From assembly GCF_023721795.1 (NCBI RefSeq), contig NZ_JAMQYE010000001.1, positions 2,763,671 to 2,827,670 on the forward strand: a stretch of DNA of 64,000 bases, written 5' to 3'. This document shows positions 1-8,709 of the stretch, piece after piece (within the stretch, counting starts at the first letter, position 1; every line of letters begins with the position of its first letter). Under the pieces are notes generated by a model. It had not been told where the DNA came from. It ran no database searches and saw only the letters and a program-made list of their open reading frames with translations. Both the position numbers and the translations under genes were made by a program. The DNA is from Zeimonas sediminis (GTDB lineage: Bacteria; Pseudomonadota; Gammaproteobacteria; Burkholderiales; Burkholderiaceae_E).

Positions 1-815
1 ATCCGCGCGAAGCGGGCGTAGTCGTCGATCGTGGAGACCAGGCCGCCGCCGCCGCTGTGCATCGGCACGCCCATTTGCTGGGCCAGCGCGTACTTGTCGG
101 AGAAGCCGTGCCAGAGCCGGTCCTCGGCATGGGCCCGCGCGAAGCGGCCCGCGGCGGCGTCCGGGACCGCGAAGCCGGTGTCGTTCATCCCGAGGGGTTC
201 GAACAGCGCCTCGCGCAGCGCGTCGCCCAGGCGCACGCCGGTGATGCGCTCGACGACGAGCCCCAGAACGTCGGTGGAGAAGCCGTAGAGGAACTGCGTG
301 CCCGGCTCGCAGGCCAGCGGCAGGGCCGCGAGGGTGGCCAGCACCTGGTCGGGCGAGAGCGTGGGCAGCCTGCCGTCGAGATCGACCTGCGTGGCGAGCC
401 CGCGCAGCGCGGGGTCGCGGATCTCGCCGACATAGGCGAAGCCCGAGGTGTGCCGCATCAGGTCGCGCACCGTCGGCTGGCGCGCCGGCGCCTTGCCCGA
501 GGCGAGCTTCAGGCCGGCGAGCTCGGGCAGCCAGCGCGACACCGGCTCGTCGAGCGCGAGCCGGCCCTGCTCGACCAGCATCAGCGCCAGCGCGCTGACG
601 ACCGGCTTGGTCATCGACGCGATCCGGAAGACCGCGTCCTCGCCCATCGGCGTGCCGGTCTCCGGATCGAGGACGCCGGCCGCGCGGCGCGCGAGCACCT
701 CGCCGTCGCGCTCGACGTGGACCACGGCGCCGGGGTAGTGCCGGGCGGCGATCTGCCAGTCGAGGAATCGGTCGAGAAGGGCGGTGCCCTGGCGGTGTCG
801 GTTCGCGGTGTTCAT
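1..815 (-). CDS. Serine hydrolase, class C beta-lactamase / esterase-like (C-terminus cut by window edge)
   Basis: The visible 271 residues start at an ATG whose product begins MNTANRHRQG. The catalytic signature S-M-T-K (SxxK) lies in the stretch FRIASMTKPVVSALAL, and a YGFSTDVLG segment follows where the family places its Tyr motif. A glycine-rich HSGGGGL segment lies just before the edge. This is the penicillin-binding-protein/EstB fold used for ester or lactam hydrolysis. No signal peptide is visible, so a cytoplasmic esterase-like role is more likely than antibiotic resistance. The C-terminal part lies outside the window. The substrate cannot be named. Confidence 0.85.
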   Translation of the reverse strand, partial: MNTANRHRQGTALLDRFLDWQIAARHYPGAVVHVERDGEVLARRAAGVLDPETGTPMGEDAVFRIASMTKPVVSALALMLVEQGRLALDEPVSRWLPELAGLKLASGKAPARQPTVRDLMRHTSGFAYVGEIRDPALRGLATQVDLDGRLPTLSPDQVLATLAALPLACEPGTQFLYGFSTDVLGLVVERITGVRLGDALREALFEPLGMNDTGFAVPDAAAGRFARAHAEDRLWHGFSDKYALAQQMGVPMHSGGGGLVSTIDDYARFAR

Positions 816-853
816 GGCTTCGATTATGCCCGGCGCTTCGCCGCGGCCGCGGC

Positions 854-1735
854 TCAACGCTTCGCGAACTTCAGCGTGAAGCGGTCGCTCTCGCCGATCG
901 CCAGGTACTTCTGGCGGTCCCTGTCGCCGAGGCGAAGCGCCGGCGGGAGCGTCCAGACGCCCTCGGGGTGGTCCTTCGTGTCGCGCGGATTCGCGTTGGC
1001 TTCGGACCTGCCGGCGAGGCGGAACCCGGCGCGCTCGATCAGTGCGATCGCATGGTCCTCGCGGACGTAGCCCGACTTCATCTGCGCAGCCTGGTCCAGG
1101 TCGGTGCGGCCGCGGTGGTCGACCACGCCGAGGATGCCGCCCGGCTTGAGCGCCCGGTGGAAGGCCCGCAGCGCGCCTTCGGCCTCGCCGCGCTCGATCC
1201 AGTTGTGCAGGTTGCGGAAGGTCAGCACGAAGTCGGCGCTGCCGGCCGGGGCGATCTCGTGCCGGTCCGCGTTGAACTTCGTGACGAGCACCTCGCCGTA
1301 CAGCTGCGGCTCGGCCGCGAGGCGATCGAGCAGCTTGCGGTGATCGGCCAGGTAGCGCGCCGGGGCGGTCTCGTCGCGGCTGGCGGCGATGTAGCGGCCT
1401 CGCCCGCGCAGCCAGGGGGCGAGGATCTCCATGTAGTAGCCGGCGCTTCCGGGAAGGACCTCGACGACCGTGCTGTCGCGTGCCACGCCGAAGAAGGCGA
1501 GCACCTCGGCCGGATGCCGGTGGCGGTCGCGCGCCACGTTGCGCGGGCTGCGGTGCGGCGCCGCGAGCAGGGCCTCGAAGACGGCCGGGTCGCCGCCGGC
1601 GGGATCGCTCGCGGCCCCATCGCCGCCGGCCGGGCGCGTCGCGCAGGCGCCGAGCGCGGAGACGGCCGACGCGAGCGGCAGCGCGCAGAGCGCGCGGCGC
1701 GCCGGGCAGGCAAGGGAAGAACGGGGATCGGTCAT
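854..1735 (-). CDS. Exported class I SAM methyltransferase-like lipoprotein
   Basis: The 293-residue product starts at MTDPRSSLAC. An arginine-containing hydrophobic leader ends in a lipobox-like L-G-A-C, followed by a Pro/Gly/Ala-rich linker. The rest resembles a methyltransferase fold. VVEVLPGSAGYYMEIL sits where the SAM-binding glycine motif is expected, and FVLTFRNLHNWI and LKPGGILGVVDHRG match later core strands. Proteins of the predicted-methyltransferase group COG4798 often carry such leaders. SAM is cytoplasmic, so either the fold has a non-methylating role outside the membrane or the leader is misread. It is encoded convergently to nothing and lies just downstream of no obvious partner. 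The start is supported by the leader. Confidence 0.75.
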   Translation of the reverse strand: MTDPRSSLACPARRALCALPLASAVSALGACATRPAGGDGAASDPAGGDPAVFEALLAAPHRSPRNVARDRHRHPAEVLAFFGVARDSTVVEVLPGSAGYYMEILAPWLRGRGRYIAASRDETAPARYLADHRKLLDRLAAEPQLYGEVLVTKFNADRHEIAPAGSADFVLTFRNLHNWIERGEAEGALRAFHRALKPGGILGVVDHRGRTDLDQAAQMKSGYVREDHAIALIERAGFRLAGRSEANANPRDTKDHPEGVWTLPPALRLGDRDRQKYLAIGESDRFTLKFAKR

Positions 1736-1834
1736 GTCGGGCTCGCAAAACCCCGATCCTATTGCGAACCGGCCGCGGCGCAAACCGGGTCGCCGGCGGT
1801 ATCCTTGGCCCGATCGACCCAAGGGAGGCGCCAG

Positions 1835-2611
1835 GTGAAGAAGTTGAAGAACGGCGACTACAAGGACCTCCTCGAGCCGATGGAGCTCGAGCTGAACAAC
1901 GTGGCGCGCTGGCTGCAGCACACCGGCAAGCGGATGCTGGTGGTGTTCGAGGGTCGCGACACCGCCGGCAAGGGCGGCGTGATCAACACGATCGCCGAGC
2001 GCCTCAACCCGCGGCAGGTGCGCATCGTCGCGCTGCCCAAGCCGAGCGATCGCGAGCGCACCCAGTGGTACTTCCAGCGCTACGTCGAGCACCTGCCAGC
2101 CGCGGGCGAGATGGTGCTGTTCGACCGGAGCTGGTACAACCGCGCCGGCGTCGAGAAGGTCATGGGCTTCTGCACCGACGCCGAGTACCAGCTGTTCCTG
2201 AAGCAGGCGCCGGTGTTCGAGAAGATGCTGGTCGACGACGGGATCCTGCTCTTCAAGTACTGGCTGTCGGTCGACCAGCAGTACCAGGAGGAGCGCTTCG
2301 CCGAGCGCGCCGAGGACCCGCTCAAGCGCTGGAAGCTGTCGCCGATCGACCTGAAGTCGCGCGAGGCCTACGAGGAGTACGGCCGGGCCCGCGACGCGAT
2401 GTTCGAGGCCACGCACACGAAGCACGCGCCCTGGCACGTGGTGAGATTCGACGACCAGAAGCGCGGCCGCCTGAACCTGATCCGCCACCTGCTCGACCAC
2501 GTCCCGGACTGCCGCCTGCCGATCGAGCCCTTCGAGCTGCCGCCGCTGCCGAACGAGCCGCTGAAGGAGAAGTTCCGCGGGCCGGTCAAGCCGATCGCCG
2601 AGAAGTTCTGA
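1835..2611 (+). CDS. ppk2: Polyphosphate kinase 2 family protein
   Basis: The 258-residue protein transfers phosphate between polyphosphate and nucleotides (PPK2 family). The Walker A-like loop GRDTAGKGG spans residues 40-48 and the DRSWYNR Walker B motif spans 97-103, both hallmark PPK2 features. LFKYWLSVDQQYQEERF and the lid-region arginine/lysine segment ERTQWYFQRY are also typical. The GTG start is chosen because AAGGGAGG lies just upstream and the protein begins at the family's usual point. An upstream ATG would add unrelated low-complexity sequence. The length fits a single-domain class I enzyme. Nucleotide preference (ADP, GDP or AMP) cannot be read here. Confidence 0.93.
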   Translation: MKKLKNGDYKDLLEPMELELNNVARWLQHTGKRMLVVFEGRDTAGKGGVINTIAERLNPRQVRIVALPKPSDRERTQWYFQRYVEHLPAAGEMVLFDRSWYNRAGVEKVMGFCTDAEYQLFLKQAPVFEKMLVDDGILLFKYWLSVDQQYQEERFAERAEDPLKRWKLSPIDLKSREAYEEYGRARDAMFEATHTKHAPWHVVRFDDQKRGRLNLIRHLLDHVPDCRLPIEPFELPPLPNEPLKEKFRGPVKPIAEKF

Positions 2612-2640
2612 ACCGCCGGGGCTGCGCCGGCGTCCTTCGT

Positions 2641-3768
2641 TCAGGCGCTTCCAAGGCCCGCCAGCGCCCGCTCCGGCGCGATGAACTCGCGGCCCAGCGC
2701 GGCCGCGACTGCGGGGTGGGTGACCTGCCCTGCCAGCACGTTCAGGCCGGCGCGCAATGCCGGGTCGTCGCGCAGCGCGTCGAGGCCGCGATCGGCCAGC
2801 GCGAGCGCGAGCGGTCGGGTGGCGAGGTTCAGCGCGTGGCTCGAGGTGCGCGGCACCGCGCCCGGCATGTTGGCCACGCAGTAGTGCACGATGCCGTCGA
2901 CCTCGAAGGTCGGCTCGGCGTGGGTGGTCGGCCGGGATGTCTCGAAGCAGCCGCCCTGGTCGATCGAGATGTCGACCAGCACCGAGCCGGGCTTCATCGC
3001 GGCGAGGTCGGCCCGCTTCACGAGCCGTGGCGTGGCCGCGCCGGCCACCAGAACCGCGCCGATCACCACGTCCGCCAGCCTCAGTTCCTCCTCGATCGCC
3101 GCGCGGGTCGAGGGCCGGGTCCGGATGCGGCCCGGCAGCTGGGCCTCGAGCGCGCGAAGCTTCGGCAACCCGCGGTTGACCACGGTGACCTCGGCGCCGG
3201 CGCCGGCGGCCATGCGCGCGGCCTGCGCGCCGGCCACGCCAGCGCCGAGCACGAGCACCCGCGCCGGCGGCACGCCGGTCACGCCGCCCAGTAGCAGGCC
3301 GCTGCCGCCGGCGGGGCGCATCAGCAGGTTGCCGGCGATCGTGATCGACATGCGGCCCGCGACCTCGCTCATCGGCGCGAGCAGCGGCAGCGAGCCGTCG
3401 GCGTCGACGACCGTCTCGTAGGCGATCGCGGCGCAGCCCGATGCGACCAGGCCTTCGGCCTGCCGCGGGTCCGGCGCGAGATGCAGGTAGGTGAACAGGA
3501 CGTGCCGCGGCCGCAGCATCGCGAGCTCGGAGGCCTGCGGCTCCTTCACCTTCACGATCAGCTCGGCCTGCTCGTAGACCGAGGCGGCATCGGGCAGCGC
3601 GGTGGCGCCGGCCTGTCGGTAGGCGTCGTCGCCGGCGCCGATGCCGTCGCCCGCCCGCGCTTGCACGAACACCTCGTGACCGCGCGCCACGAACTCGCGC
3701 ACCGATTCGGGGGTGAGGCCCACCCGGTACTCGTGGGTCTTGATCTCTTTCGGGACACCGACTTTCAT
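2641..3768 (-). CDS. ald: Alanine dehydrogenase
   Basis: The 375-residue enzyme interconverts L-alanine and pyruvate with [23 protein letters not shown] is the classic N-terminus. Substrate-binding R15, K75 and the catalytic H96 fall at the canonical numbers. The Rossmann segment [14 protein letters not shown] gives the NAD site, and the C-terminal [16 protein letters not shown] block is conserved. The start is fixed by GAGAGGCGAGCG just upstream. Longer in-frame starts would prepend a Pro/Ala-rich tail. It is convergent with ppk2 and divergent from srkA. It could supply pyruvate from alanine or assimilate ammonium. Confidence 0.95.
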   Translation of the reverse strand: MKVGVPKEIKTHEYRVGLTPESVREFVARGHEVFVQARAGDGIGAGDDAYRQAGATALPDAASVYEQAELIVKVKEPQASELAMLRPRHVLFTYLHLAPDPRQAEGLVASGCAAIAYETVVDADGSLPLLAPMSEVAGRMSITIAGNLLMRPAGGSGLLLGGVTGVPPARVLVLGAGVAGAQAARMAAGAGAEVTVVNRGLPKLRALEAQLPGRIRTRPSTRAAIEEELRLADVVIGAVLVAGAATPRLVKRADLAAMKPGSVLVDISIDQGGCFETSRPTTHAEPTFEVDGIVHYCVANMPGAVPRTSSHALNLATRPLALALADRGLDALRDDPALRAGLNVLAGQVTHPAVAAALGREFIAPERALAGLGSA

Positions 3769-3865
3769 CGCTCGCCTCTCGTGGGTCGCCCGGCGGCCGG
3801 CCGCGCCATCGGGATCGTAGGGGATCGGCGCCCCGGGCGAAAGCGGTCGCGCCGCCGGGCGCACG

Positions 3866-3871
3866 TAGAAT
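3866..3871 (+). promoter_or_regulatory. Candidate -10 element for a leaderless srkA transcript
   Basis: TAGAAT lies six bases before the srkA ATG. A start site 6-7 bases downstream of a -10 would fall on the ATG itself, and no Shine-Dalgarno is visible there. No good -35 hexamer is seen, so this is a suggestion only. Confidence 0.35.
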
Positions 3872-3877
3872 CCGGCG

Positions 3878-4939
3878 ATGACTTCCACCGATCCCGGCCT
3901 TCCCGGCGACGATGCCGAGGCGCCCTACGCCCGGCTCACGCCGGACCTGATGCTCGACGCGCTCGATGCGGTGGCCTTGCGCGGCGACGGCCGCTTCCTC
4001 GCGCTGAACAGCTACGAGAACCGCGTCTACCAGGTGAGCCTGGAGGACGGCCGGACGGTCGTCGCCAAGTTCTACCGGCCGGGCCGCTGGAGCGACGCGC
4101 AGATCTTCGAGGAGCACGCGTTCGCCTGCGAGCTCGCCGGCCGCGAGATCCCGGTCGTGGCGCCGATGGCGCTCGAGGCGCCCGCCGAGGGCGGTGCGCT
4201 CGTGCTGCCGGCCGGTGGCGGTGCGGCGCCCACGCTGGCGAGCTTCCAGGGCTATCGCTTCGCGGTCTACCCGAGGCGCGGCGGCCGCGCGCCGGAGCTC
4301 GACGATCCCGACACGCTCGAGCGGATCGGCCGCTTCATCGGCCGCATCCACGCGGTCGGCGCGATCGCGCCGTTCGCGCACCGGCCCGTGCTCGACATCG
4401 CGAGCTTCGGCGAGGAGCCGCGCGATTGGCTGCTCGCGCACGGCTTCGTGCCCGCCGACCTGCTGCCCGCCTGGCGCGGCATCGTCGAGCAGGCGCTCGA
4501 TGCGGTGCGCGGGGCCTTCGACCGCGCGGGCCCGGTGCGCGGAATCCGGCTGCACGGCGACTGCCACGCCGGGAACGTGCTGTGGACCGACGACGGCCCG
4601 CATTTCGTCGATTTCGACGACGCGCGCACTGGCCCGGCGGTCCAGGACCTCTGGATGCTGCTGTCGGGCGACCGCGCCTCGATGACGCGCCAGTTGTCGG
4701 ACGTGCTGGCGGGCTACGAGGATTTCGCCGACTTCGATCGCCGCGAGCTGCAGCTGGTCGAGGCCTTGCGCACGCTGCGGCTGATCCACTATTCGGCGTG
4801 GATCGCGCGGCGCTGGCACGATCCCGCCTTCCCGGCTGCGTTCCCGTGGTTCGGCACGCAGCGCTACTGGCAGGACCGGATCCTGGAACTGCGCGAGCAG
4901 GTGGCGGCGATGCAGGAGCCGGCGATCGAGTGCGGCTGA
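3878..4939 (+). CDS. srkA: Stress response kinase A (SrkA/YihE/RdoA family)
   Basis: The 353-residue cytoplasmic Ser/Thr kinase has an aminoglycoside-phosphotransferase-like fold. The catalytic loop HGDCHAGN spans residues 226-233 and the metal-binding FVDFDD spans 243-248. The ATP-binding lysine is probably K64 in VVAKFYRPGR. NSYENRVYQV near residues 44-53 is the family's nucleotide-binding strand pair. In Enterobacteria SrkA dampens stress-induced death. Here it stands alone, divergent from ald, with only about 110 bp between the two starts. The length matches the family (about 330 residues) plus a short N-terminal extension. Confidence 0.93.
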   Translation: MTSTDPGLPGDDAEAPYARLTPDLMLDALDAVALRGDGRFLALNSYENRVYQVSLEDGRTVVAKFYRPGRWSDAQIFEEHAFACELAGREIPVVAPMALEAPAEGGALVLPAGGGAAPTLASFQGYRFAVYPRRGGRAPELDDPDTLERIGRFIGRIHAVGAIAPFAHRPVLDIASFGEEPRDWLLAHGFVPADLLPAWRGIVEQALDAVRGAFDRAGPVRGIRLHGDCHAGNVLWTDDGPHFVDFDDARTGPAVQDLWMLLSGDRASMTRQLSDVLAGYEDFADFDRRELQLVEALRTLRLIHYSAWIARRWHDPAFPAAFPWFGTQRYWQDRILELREQVAAMQEPAIECG

Positions 4940-4985
4940 AATCGGCCGGCGCCGGCTGGCCCGTTACGCCTGCCTGCCGCGGGCT

Positions 4986-6194
4986 TCAGGACTTGAAGGA
5001 AACCTTCATCGCCTGAAGCCGCGTGCCGTCGGCGGCAAGGGTCGCCTGGACTTCGACCTCGCGGCCCGCCGCCAGGTCGCCGACTGCGCCCCCCTCAAAC
5101 ACCACCGCGTCGTCGTAGCCGATCGTCACGCCGCGCACGACGAAGGTGCGCGCGGTCGCGTCGAGGGCGTCGATCGTGCCGTGGAGCTCGAAGGACGAGT
5201 CCTCGCTGTCGTCGTCCTCGACCTCCACCACGGTGGCGCGCAGCACGCCGCCCTGCGCGCTGCCCTCGACCTCGACCCGGGCCGAGAGGATCACGGCCGC
5301 TTCGCCGTCCGGGAAGGCGGCTGCGCTGGCGTCGACCGGAATGCCGTCGACGCTGAATTGCCGGCTGGAGACGTAGGCGGTGACCCTGCCTTCGACCTTT
5401 GCCTGTTCGCGGTCGGGGAGCTCGGTCTCCGCCGGGGCGATCGAGACGGCGGGCCATCTGCCGCTCTCGCTGGCAGTGCGCAGCTTCGCGCGCACGATCA
5501 GGCCGGGCGCGAAGCCGGACAGCGCGTCGTCGGACAAGCCTCCGAGGTCGATGAGCAGTCCGCCGATCGACATCGTTTCCGCCGCCGGATCGATCGCGTC
5601 GATCGCGGCGCGCACCTTGAAGAGGGCGGATCCGGCGGCAGGCTCGATGCGGGTGGCCACATGGCGCCGGGCCGCGGGATCGTACTGGCCGTACACCTCG
5701 ACGACCGCGCCGACCTGAAGGCCGGCGAGTCCGCCGACGAGGCTTTCTTCGAAGACGGTGGTGGCGCCGACGCGAACCGCCTGGCCGAACACGGTCAGGG
5801 TTCCCGCCGCGGCGTCGACCGCGTCGACCGGGCCCACCAGCTCGCTGCCGATCCGGATCGAGGTCGCCGTGCCGCTCAGTCCGCCGGCATCCGGGGTCAG
5901 CGCCGACGCGTCGACCGAGGTCGTCACGCCGAGCTTCAGGTCGGCGCGGCTGCGAGGCAGGCCGTCGTCGTCGGTGATCGTGGCGGCGCTGTCGTCGAGC
6001 CGGACGCCATTGACGATGATCGAGCCGAAGCCGGTGATCGGGCCGACCACGATGGCCGATCCGGTGCCGCCGCTGTCGACGCCGCCGGCCAGGCCGGCCA
6101 GGTCGATCCCGCCGCTGCAGCCGGCCAGCAGCGCGAGCGCGAGGGCTGTCGACGCGAAGAGCCGGCGCGGTCGGGCGGTGGGTTTCCGCTGCAT
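4986..6194 (-). CDS. DUF5666-domain lipoprotein (copy 1)
   Basis: The 402-residue predicted lipoprotein has a cationic leader (MQRKPTARPRRL), a hydrophobic stretch and the lipobox L-A-G-C with Cys26. The body consists of repeated beta-rich DUF5666 units: GPITGFGSIIVNGVRLDDS near the start, then several blocks of the type V-G-x-x-V-E-V-x-G with VEVYGQYD, and an acidic EVEDDDSED segment. The start directly follows the stop of the upstream DUF6502 gene (TGACATG), so the two are co-transcribed and probably translationally coupled. A gene encoding an equal-length paralog lies on the other side of the shared regulatory region. The function is unknown; a surface or periplasmic binding or scaffold role is inferred only from the architecture. 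Confidence 0.85.
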   Translation of the reverse strand: MQRKPTARPRRLFASTALALALLAGCSGGIDLAGLAGGVDSGGTGSAIVVGPITGFGSIIVNGVRLDDSAATITDDDGLPRSRADLKLGVTTSVDASALTPDAGGLSGTATSIRIGSELVGPVDAVDAAAGTLTVFGQAVRVGATTVFEESLVGGLAGLQVGAVVEVYGQYDPAARRHVATRIEPAAGSALFKVRAAIDAIDPAAETMSIGGLLIDLGGLSDDALSGFAPGLIVRAKLRTASESGRWPAVSIAPAETELPDREQAKVEGRVTAYVSSRQFSVDGIPVDASAAAFPDGEAAVILSARVEVEGSAQGGVLRATVVEVEDDDSEDSSFELHGTIDALDATARTFVVRGVTIGYDDAVVFEGGAVGDLAAGREVEVQATLAADGTRLQAMKVSFKS

Positions 6195-6195
6195 G

Positions 6196-7077
6196 TCAGT
6201 CGTCCTCGGGTTCGTTGTCGGGGGCGACATGGCCCGCCGAGTCGTTTCGCTCGTCCATGTCGGCCTGATGGCTGTACAGCCCGATCCGGATGCGCTTGCG
6301 CGCGGGTCGACCGGCGTCGCGGTCCGCGTCGATCAGCGCCTGAAGCTGGGGCACCAATGCGGCGAGCATCGTCTTCCACTGTGTGGCGACCAGCTGCCTC
6401 GCCCTCTCGAGCGACTCGTCGGAGAGCTCGTCGGCGAAGATGGCCTGCTCGAGCTGCGAGGCCTCCCGGCCCAGCACATTGCCGACCGCAGTCGCAAGGT
6501 GGTCGCCGACGTTGCTGCCCAGGAAGTCCAGCATCCGGGCCTGGTCCTCGCTGGGCACGAAGCTGTCGCGCAGCAGCCGGACCGTGTCCGTGCCCTCGTC
6601 GAGCGCGGCGAGGCCGAGTCGGCAGAGCTCGTCGAGCAGGCTGCGCGGATGCACGTCGCGGGTCACCGATTGTGCGAGCGCCTCGAAGCTCGGCGCGGGC
6701 CCCTGCCGTTTAAGCGGCAGGGGTTCGCCGCGCGCGTCGCGCAGTAGCGGACTGCCGACCCAGCGCGTGAACACCTGCGTCGCCGGCGATCGCCTCGGCG
6801 CCGGCGGGGCGCCGGCCTGGTTGCTGATGCGGGTGACCTCGCGCCGGTTCAGGCCGGTGGCGGTGCTCACCCGGCTGATGTCTCGCGCGCCGGCGCCGGG
6901 GGGCAGTGCAGCGCGGGCCGCGCCCACATAGGCGCGCTTGAGCAGTTCCTCGGCGTCGGCGAAGGCCATGCCGCGCGCGAGGCACAGCCTGGCGATTTCC
7001 GCCATCAGCCGCTCGAGCGCGCGGTGCAGGGCCGAGTCGGCATTGCCCTCCGGATGCCCGCCCCCTGGAGTGCTCAT
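6196..7077 (-). CDS. DUF6502-family protein, possible DNA-binding regulator
   Basis: The 293-residue cytoplasmic protein has an N-terminal helical half (ERLMAEIARLCLARGMAFAD) followed by a helix-turn-helix-like segment around residues 65-88 (ISRVSTATGLNRREVTRI). It then has a second helical domain ending with charged residues. I recognise it as DUF6502-like, a family of unknown role. The HTH-like segment and its position next to a strong palindromic operator make local autoregulation plausible. It is first in a two-gene operon with a DUF5666 lipoprotein. An alternative ATG eight codons earlier (7101) is possible. The nearer ATG is preferred for its G-rich upstream sequence. Confidence 0.7.
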   Translation of the reverse strand: MSTPGGGHPEGNADSALHRALERLMAEIARLCLARGMAFADAEELLKRAYVGAARAALPPGAGARDISRVSTATGLNRREVTRISNQAGAPPAPRRSPATQVFTRWVGSPLLRDARGEPLPLKRQGPAPSFEALAQSVTRDVHPRSLLDELCRLGLAALDEGTDTVRLLRDSFVPSEDQARMLDFLGSNVGDHLATAVGNVLGREASQLEQAIFADELSDESLERARQLVATQWKTMLAALVPQLQALIDADRDAGRPARKRIRIGLYSHQADMDERNDSAGHVAPDNEPEDD

Positions 7078-7171
7078 CCGATCTGCCCCCCCGTGGGGCA
7101 TGGCGAGGCCGGCCAGCGACGGGCGGCAGCTTTTCGGCGACGAACGGTTGGCGGCAGCGAAGGCATGGGCG

Positions 7172-7201
7172 TACTATAAATGTGCAAATTGCACATTTCA
7201 A
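7172..7201. promoter_or_regulatory. Divergent promoter with perfect 21-bp palindromic operator
   Basis: Two perfect 10-bp arms (AAATGTGCAA and TTGCACATTT) separated by a single A occupy 7178-7198. On the minus strand, TTGAAA (7196-7201) and TATAGT (7173-7178) are 17 bases apart, forming a near-consensus sigma-70 promoter towards the DUF6502 operon. The palindrome fills its spacer. On the plus strand, TACTAT (7172-7177) with TTGGCG 18 bp upstream could serve the rightward DUF5666 gene. Bound protein would block both directions. The cognate regulator is not shown; the adjacent DUF6502 protein is the obvious candidate. Confidence 0.75.
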
Positions 7202-7245
7202 CTTCGAGCGTCGCTCGTGTGCCGCTCGACAACAGGGAGACGCAG

Positions 7246-8454
7246 ATGTCCCATTCATCGACTCCGGTTCGCAGGCACGGATTCAGGCTGTGCGTGATGG
7301 CGCTCGCGGTCGGGGCCCTTGCCGCGTGCGGCGGCGGCGGCGACTCCACCAGCACCGGCACTTCGCCGACGCAGTTCAAGTCGGTCTACGCCGCGGGTCC
7401 GATCTCGGGTTTCGGCTCGATCGTGGTCAACGGCGTGCATTACGACGAGAGCTCCGCGTCGGTGCGCGACGACGACGACGCCGCGCGCTCGAGCAGCGAG
7501 CTCAAGCTGGGGATGATCGCCGAGATCGTGGCCAGCGACTACCGCGTCGCCGACGGCGTGCAAGTGGCGAGCGCCAGCGAGATCGTGTTCCGGAGCCGGA
7601 TCCGAGGCCCGGTCGAGTCCACGGCCGCCGACTCGATCGTGGTGCTCGGGCAGACGATCCGGGTGAGCGCCGACACGGTGTTCGAGGAAGAGCTGGCCGG
7701 CGGGCTCGCGGCCGTCGCACCGGGCGATGTGGTCAAGGTCTACGGCATGCTCGATGCCTCGACCGGCGAGTACACCGCCACCCGTGTCGAGCGGGAGGAC
7801 GATGGCGGGTACTACGCGCTGCGCAGCGTCGTCGACTCGTACGACACCGCGTCCGGACTGCTGGTGATCGGCGGGGCCACGATCGACGTGTCGGGCGCCG
7901 AGGTGCCTGCGGGGCTGCAGGCCGGCAGTCTGGTGCGCGTGAAGCTCGAGACGACGAAGGCCGGCGCGGTATGGGTCGCGACCGAAGTCGAGTTCGACCG
8001 GCACATGGCGCGCGACAGCGATCACTCCGAAGTCGAGGGCACGATCACCGAGTTCACCTCGCCCGAGTCCTTCAGCGTGGACGGCATCCCGGTCGACGCG
8101 AGCGCCGCCAGCTTCCCGGACGGCACCGACGCGCTGGCCCGGGGGGTCCGGGTCGAGGTCGAGGGCGCGATCGTGCAGGGCGTTCTGGTGGCGACCAAGG
8201 TCGAACTCGAGGGGGACGACGATCACGACGGTGACGGCGAAGACGACAATGGCTTCGAGGTCGAGGGTGCGGTCGAGAGCGCCGACGCCGGCAGCTTCGT
8301 GGTGCGCGGCGTGACGGTCCGCCACGACGGTGCGACGCGCTTCTCCGGCGGCACCGCCGAAGCGCTGGTTGCCGGCGTGCGGGTCGAGGTCCACGCCGAG
8401 CTCGCGGCCGACGGCGTGGCCCTGATGGCCACCGAGGTCGAGTTCAAGAACTGA
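7246..8454 (+). CDS. DUF5666-domain lipoprotein (copy 2)
   Basis: The 402-residue predicted lipoprotein has its lipobox Cys at 28 (GALAAC). The AGPISGFGSIVVNGVHYDES motif follows a short linker, then repeated DUF5666 beta units and an acidic linker (DDDHDGDGEDD) near residue 325. It is the same length and plan as the leftward copy, sharing SVDGIPVDASAA near residue 280 and a closing motif ending in EVEFKN or KVSFKS. These are clearly paralogs from local duplication and inversion. The ATG is set by GGGAGA seven bases upstream; longer in-frame starts would lose the leader. The function is unknown. Confidence 0.85.
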   Translation: MSHSSTPVRRHGFRLCVMALAVGALAACGGGGDSTSTGTSPTQFKSVYAAGPISGFGSIVVNGVHYDESSASVRDDDDAARSSSELKLGMIAEIVASDYRVADGVQVASASEIVFRSRIRGPVESTAADSIVVLGQTIRVSADTVFEEELAGGLAAVAPGDVVKVYGMLDASTGEYTATRVEREDDGGYYALRSVVDSYDTASGLLVIGGATIDVSGAEVPAGLQAGSLVRVKLETTKAGAVWVATEVEFDRHMARDSDHSEVEGTITEFTSPESFSVDGIPVDASAASFPDGTDALARGVRVEVEGAIVQGVLVATKVELEGDDDHDGDGEDDNGFEVEGAVESADAGSFVVRGVTVRHDGATRFSGGTAEALVAGVRVEVHAELAADGVALMATEVEFKN

Positions 8455-8468
8455 TCAGCGGCAGCGAG

Positions 8469-8503
8469 CGGGCCGGCCAGGACTTCCGGGTCTGGTCGGC
8501 CCG
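8469..8503 (+). terminator. Candidate terminator hairpin after DUF5666 copy 2
   Basis: A 12-bp stem (CGGGCCGGCCAG with CTGGTCGGCCCG, one G-U pair) encloses an 11-base loop, followed by a short T-poor tract (GCAGTTTCCCTT). It lies right after the stop codon. The rest of the gap up to 8709 shows only a candidate -10 for the next gene. Confidence 0.5.
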
Positions 8504-8651
8504 GCAGTTTCCCTTGGTTCGGCGCGCCGCGCCACCGAGCCTCTGACGGCCGCACTGCCGCAGCCCGTAGCCTAGCACCGCCACGGCGTCGAAAGCCCCG
8601 GCGCGCGGGGCGGACTTCGCTCCTCGGCGAGACGCATCGAATTCTGGCAAA

Positions 8652-8657
8652 TACAAT
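8652..8657 (+). promoter_or_regulatory. Candidate -10 element for the SH3b gene
   Basis: TACAAT is 52 bases before the start codon in an otherwise GC-rich gap. No convincing -35 is visible. GAAGGAACC supplies the ribosome site just before the ATG. Confidence 0.35.
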
Positions 8658-8709
8658 CGGGCATTGCCCGTCCGAGACGGGTCGCCACAGATCCAGCCAG
8701 AAGGAACCG

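Noticed and set aside
854-4819. A 1321-codon leftward open frame spanning several genes
   Set aside because: Only its last 294 codons (from 1735) code for a recognisable protein. The rest is antisense to ppk2 and srkA or overlaps ald in another frame, an artefact of high GC.
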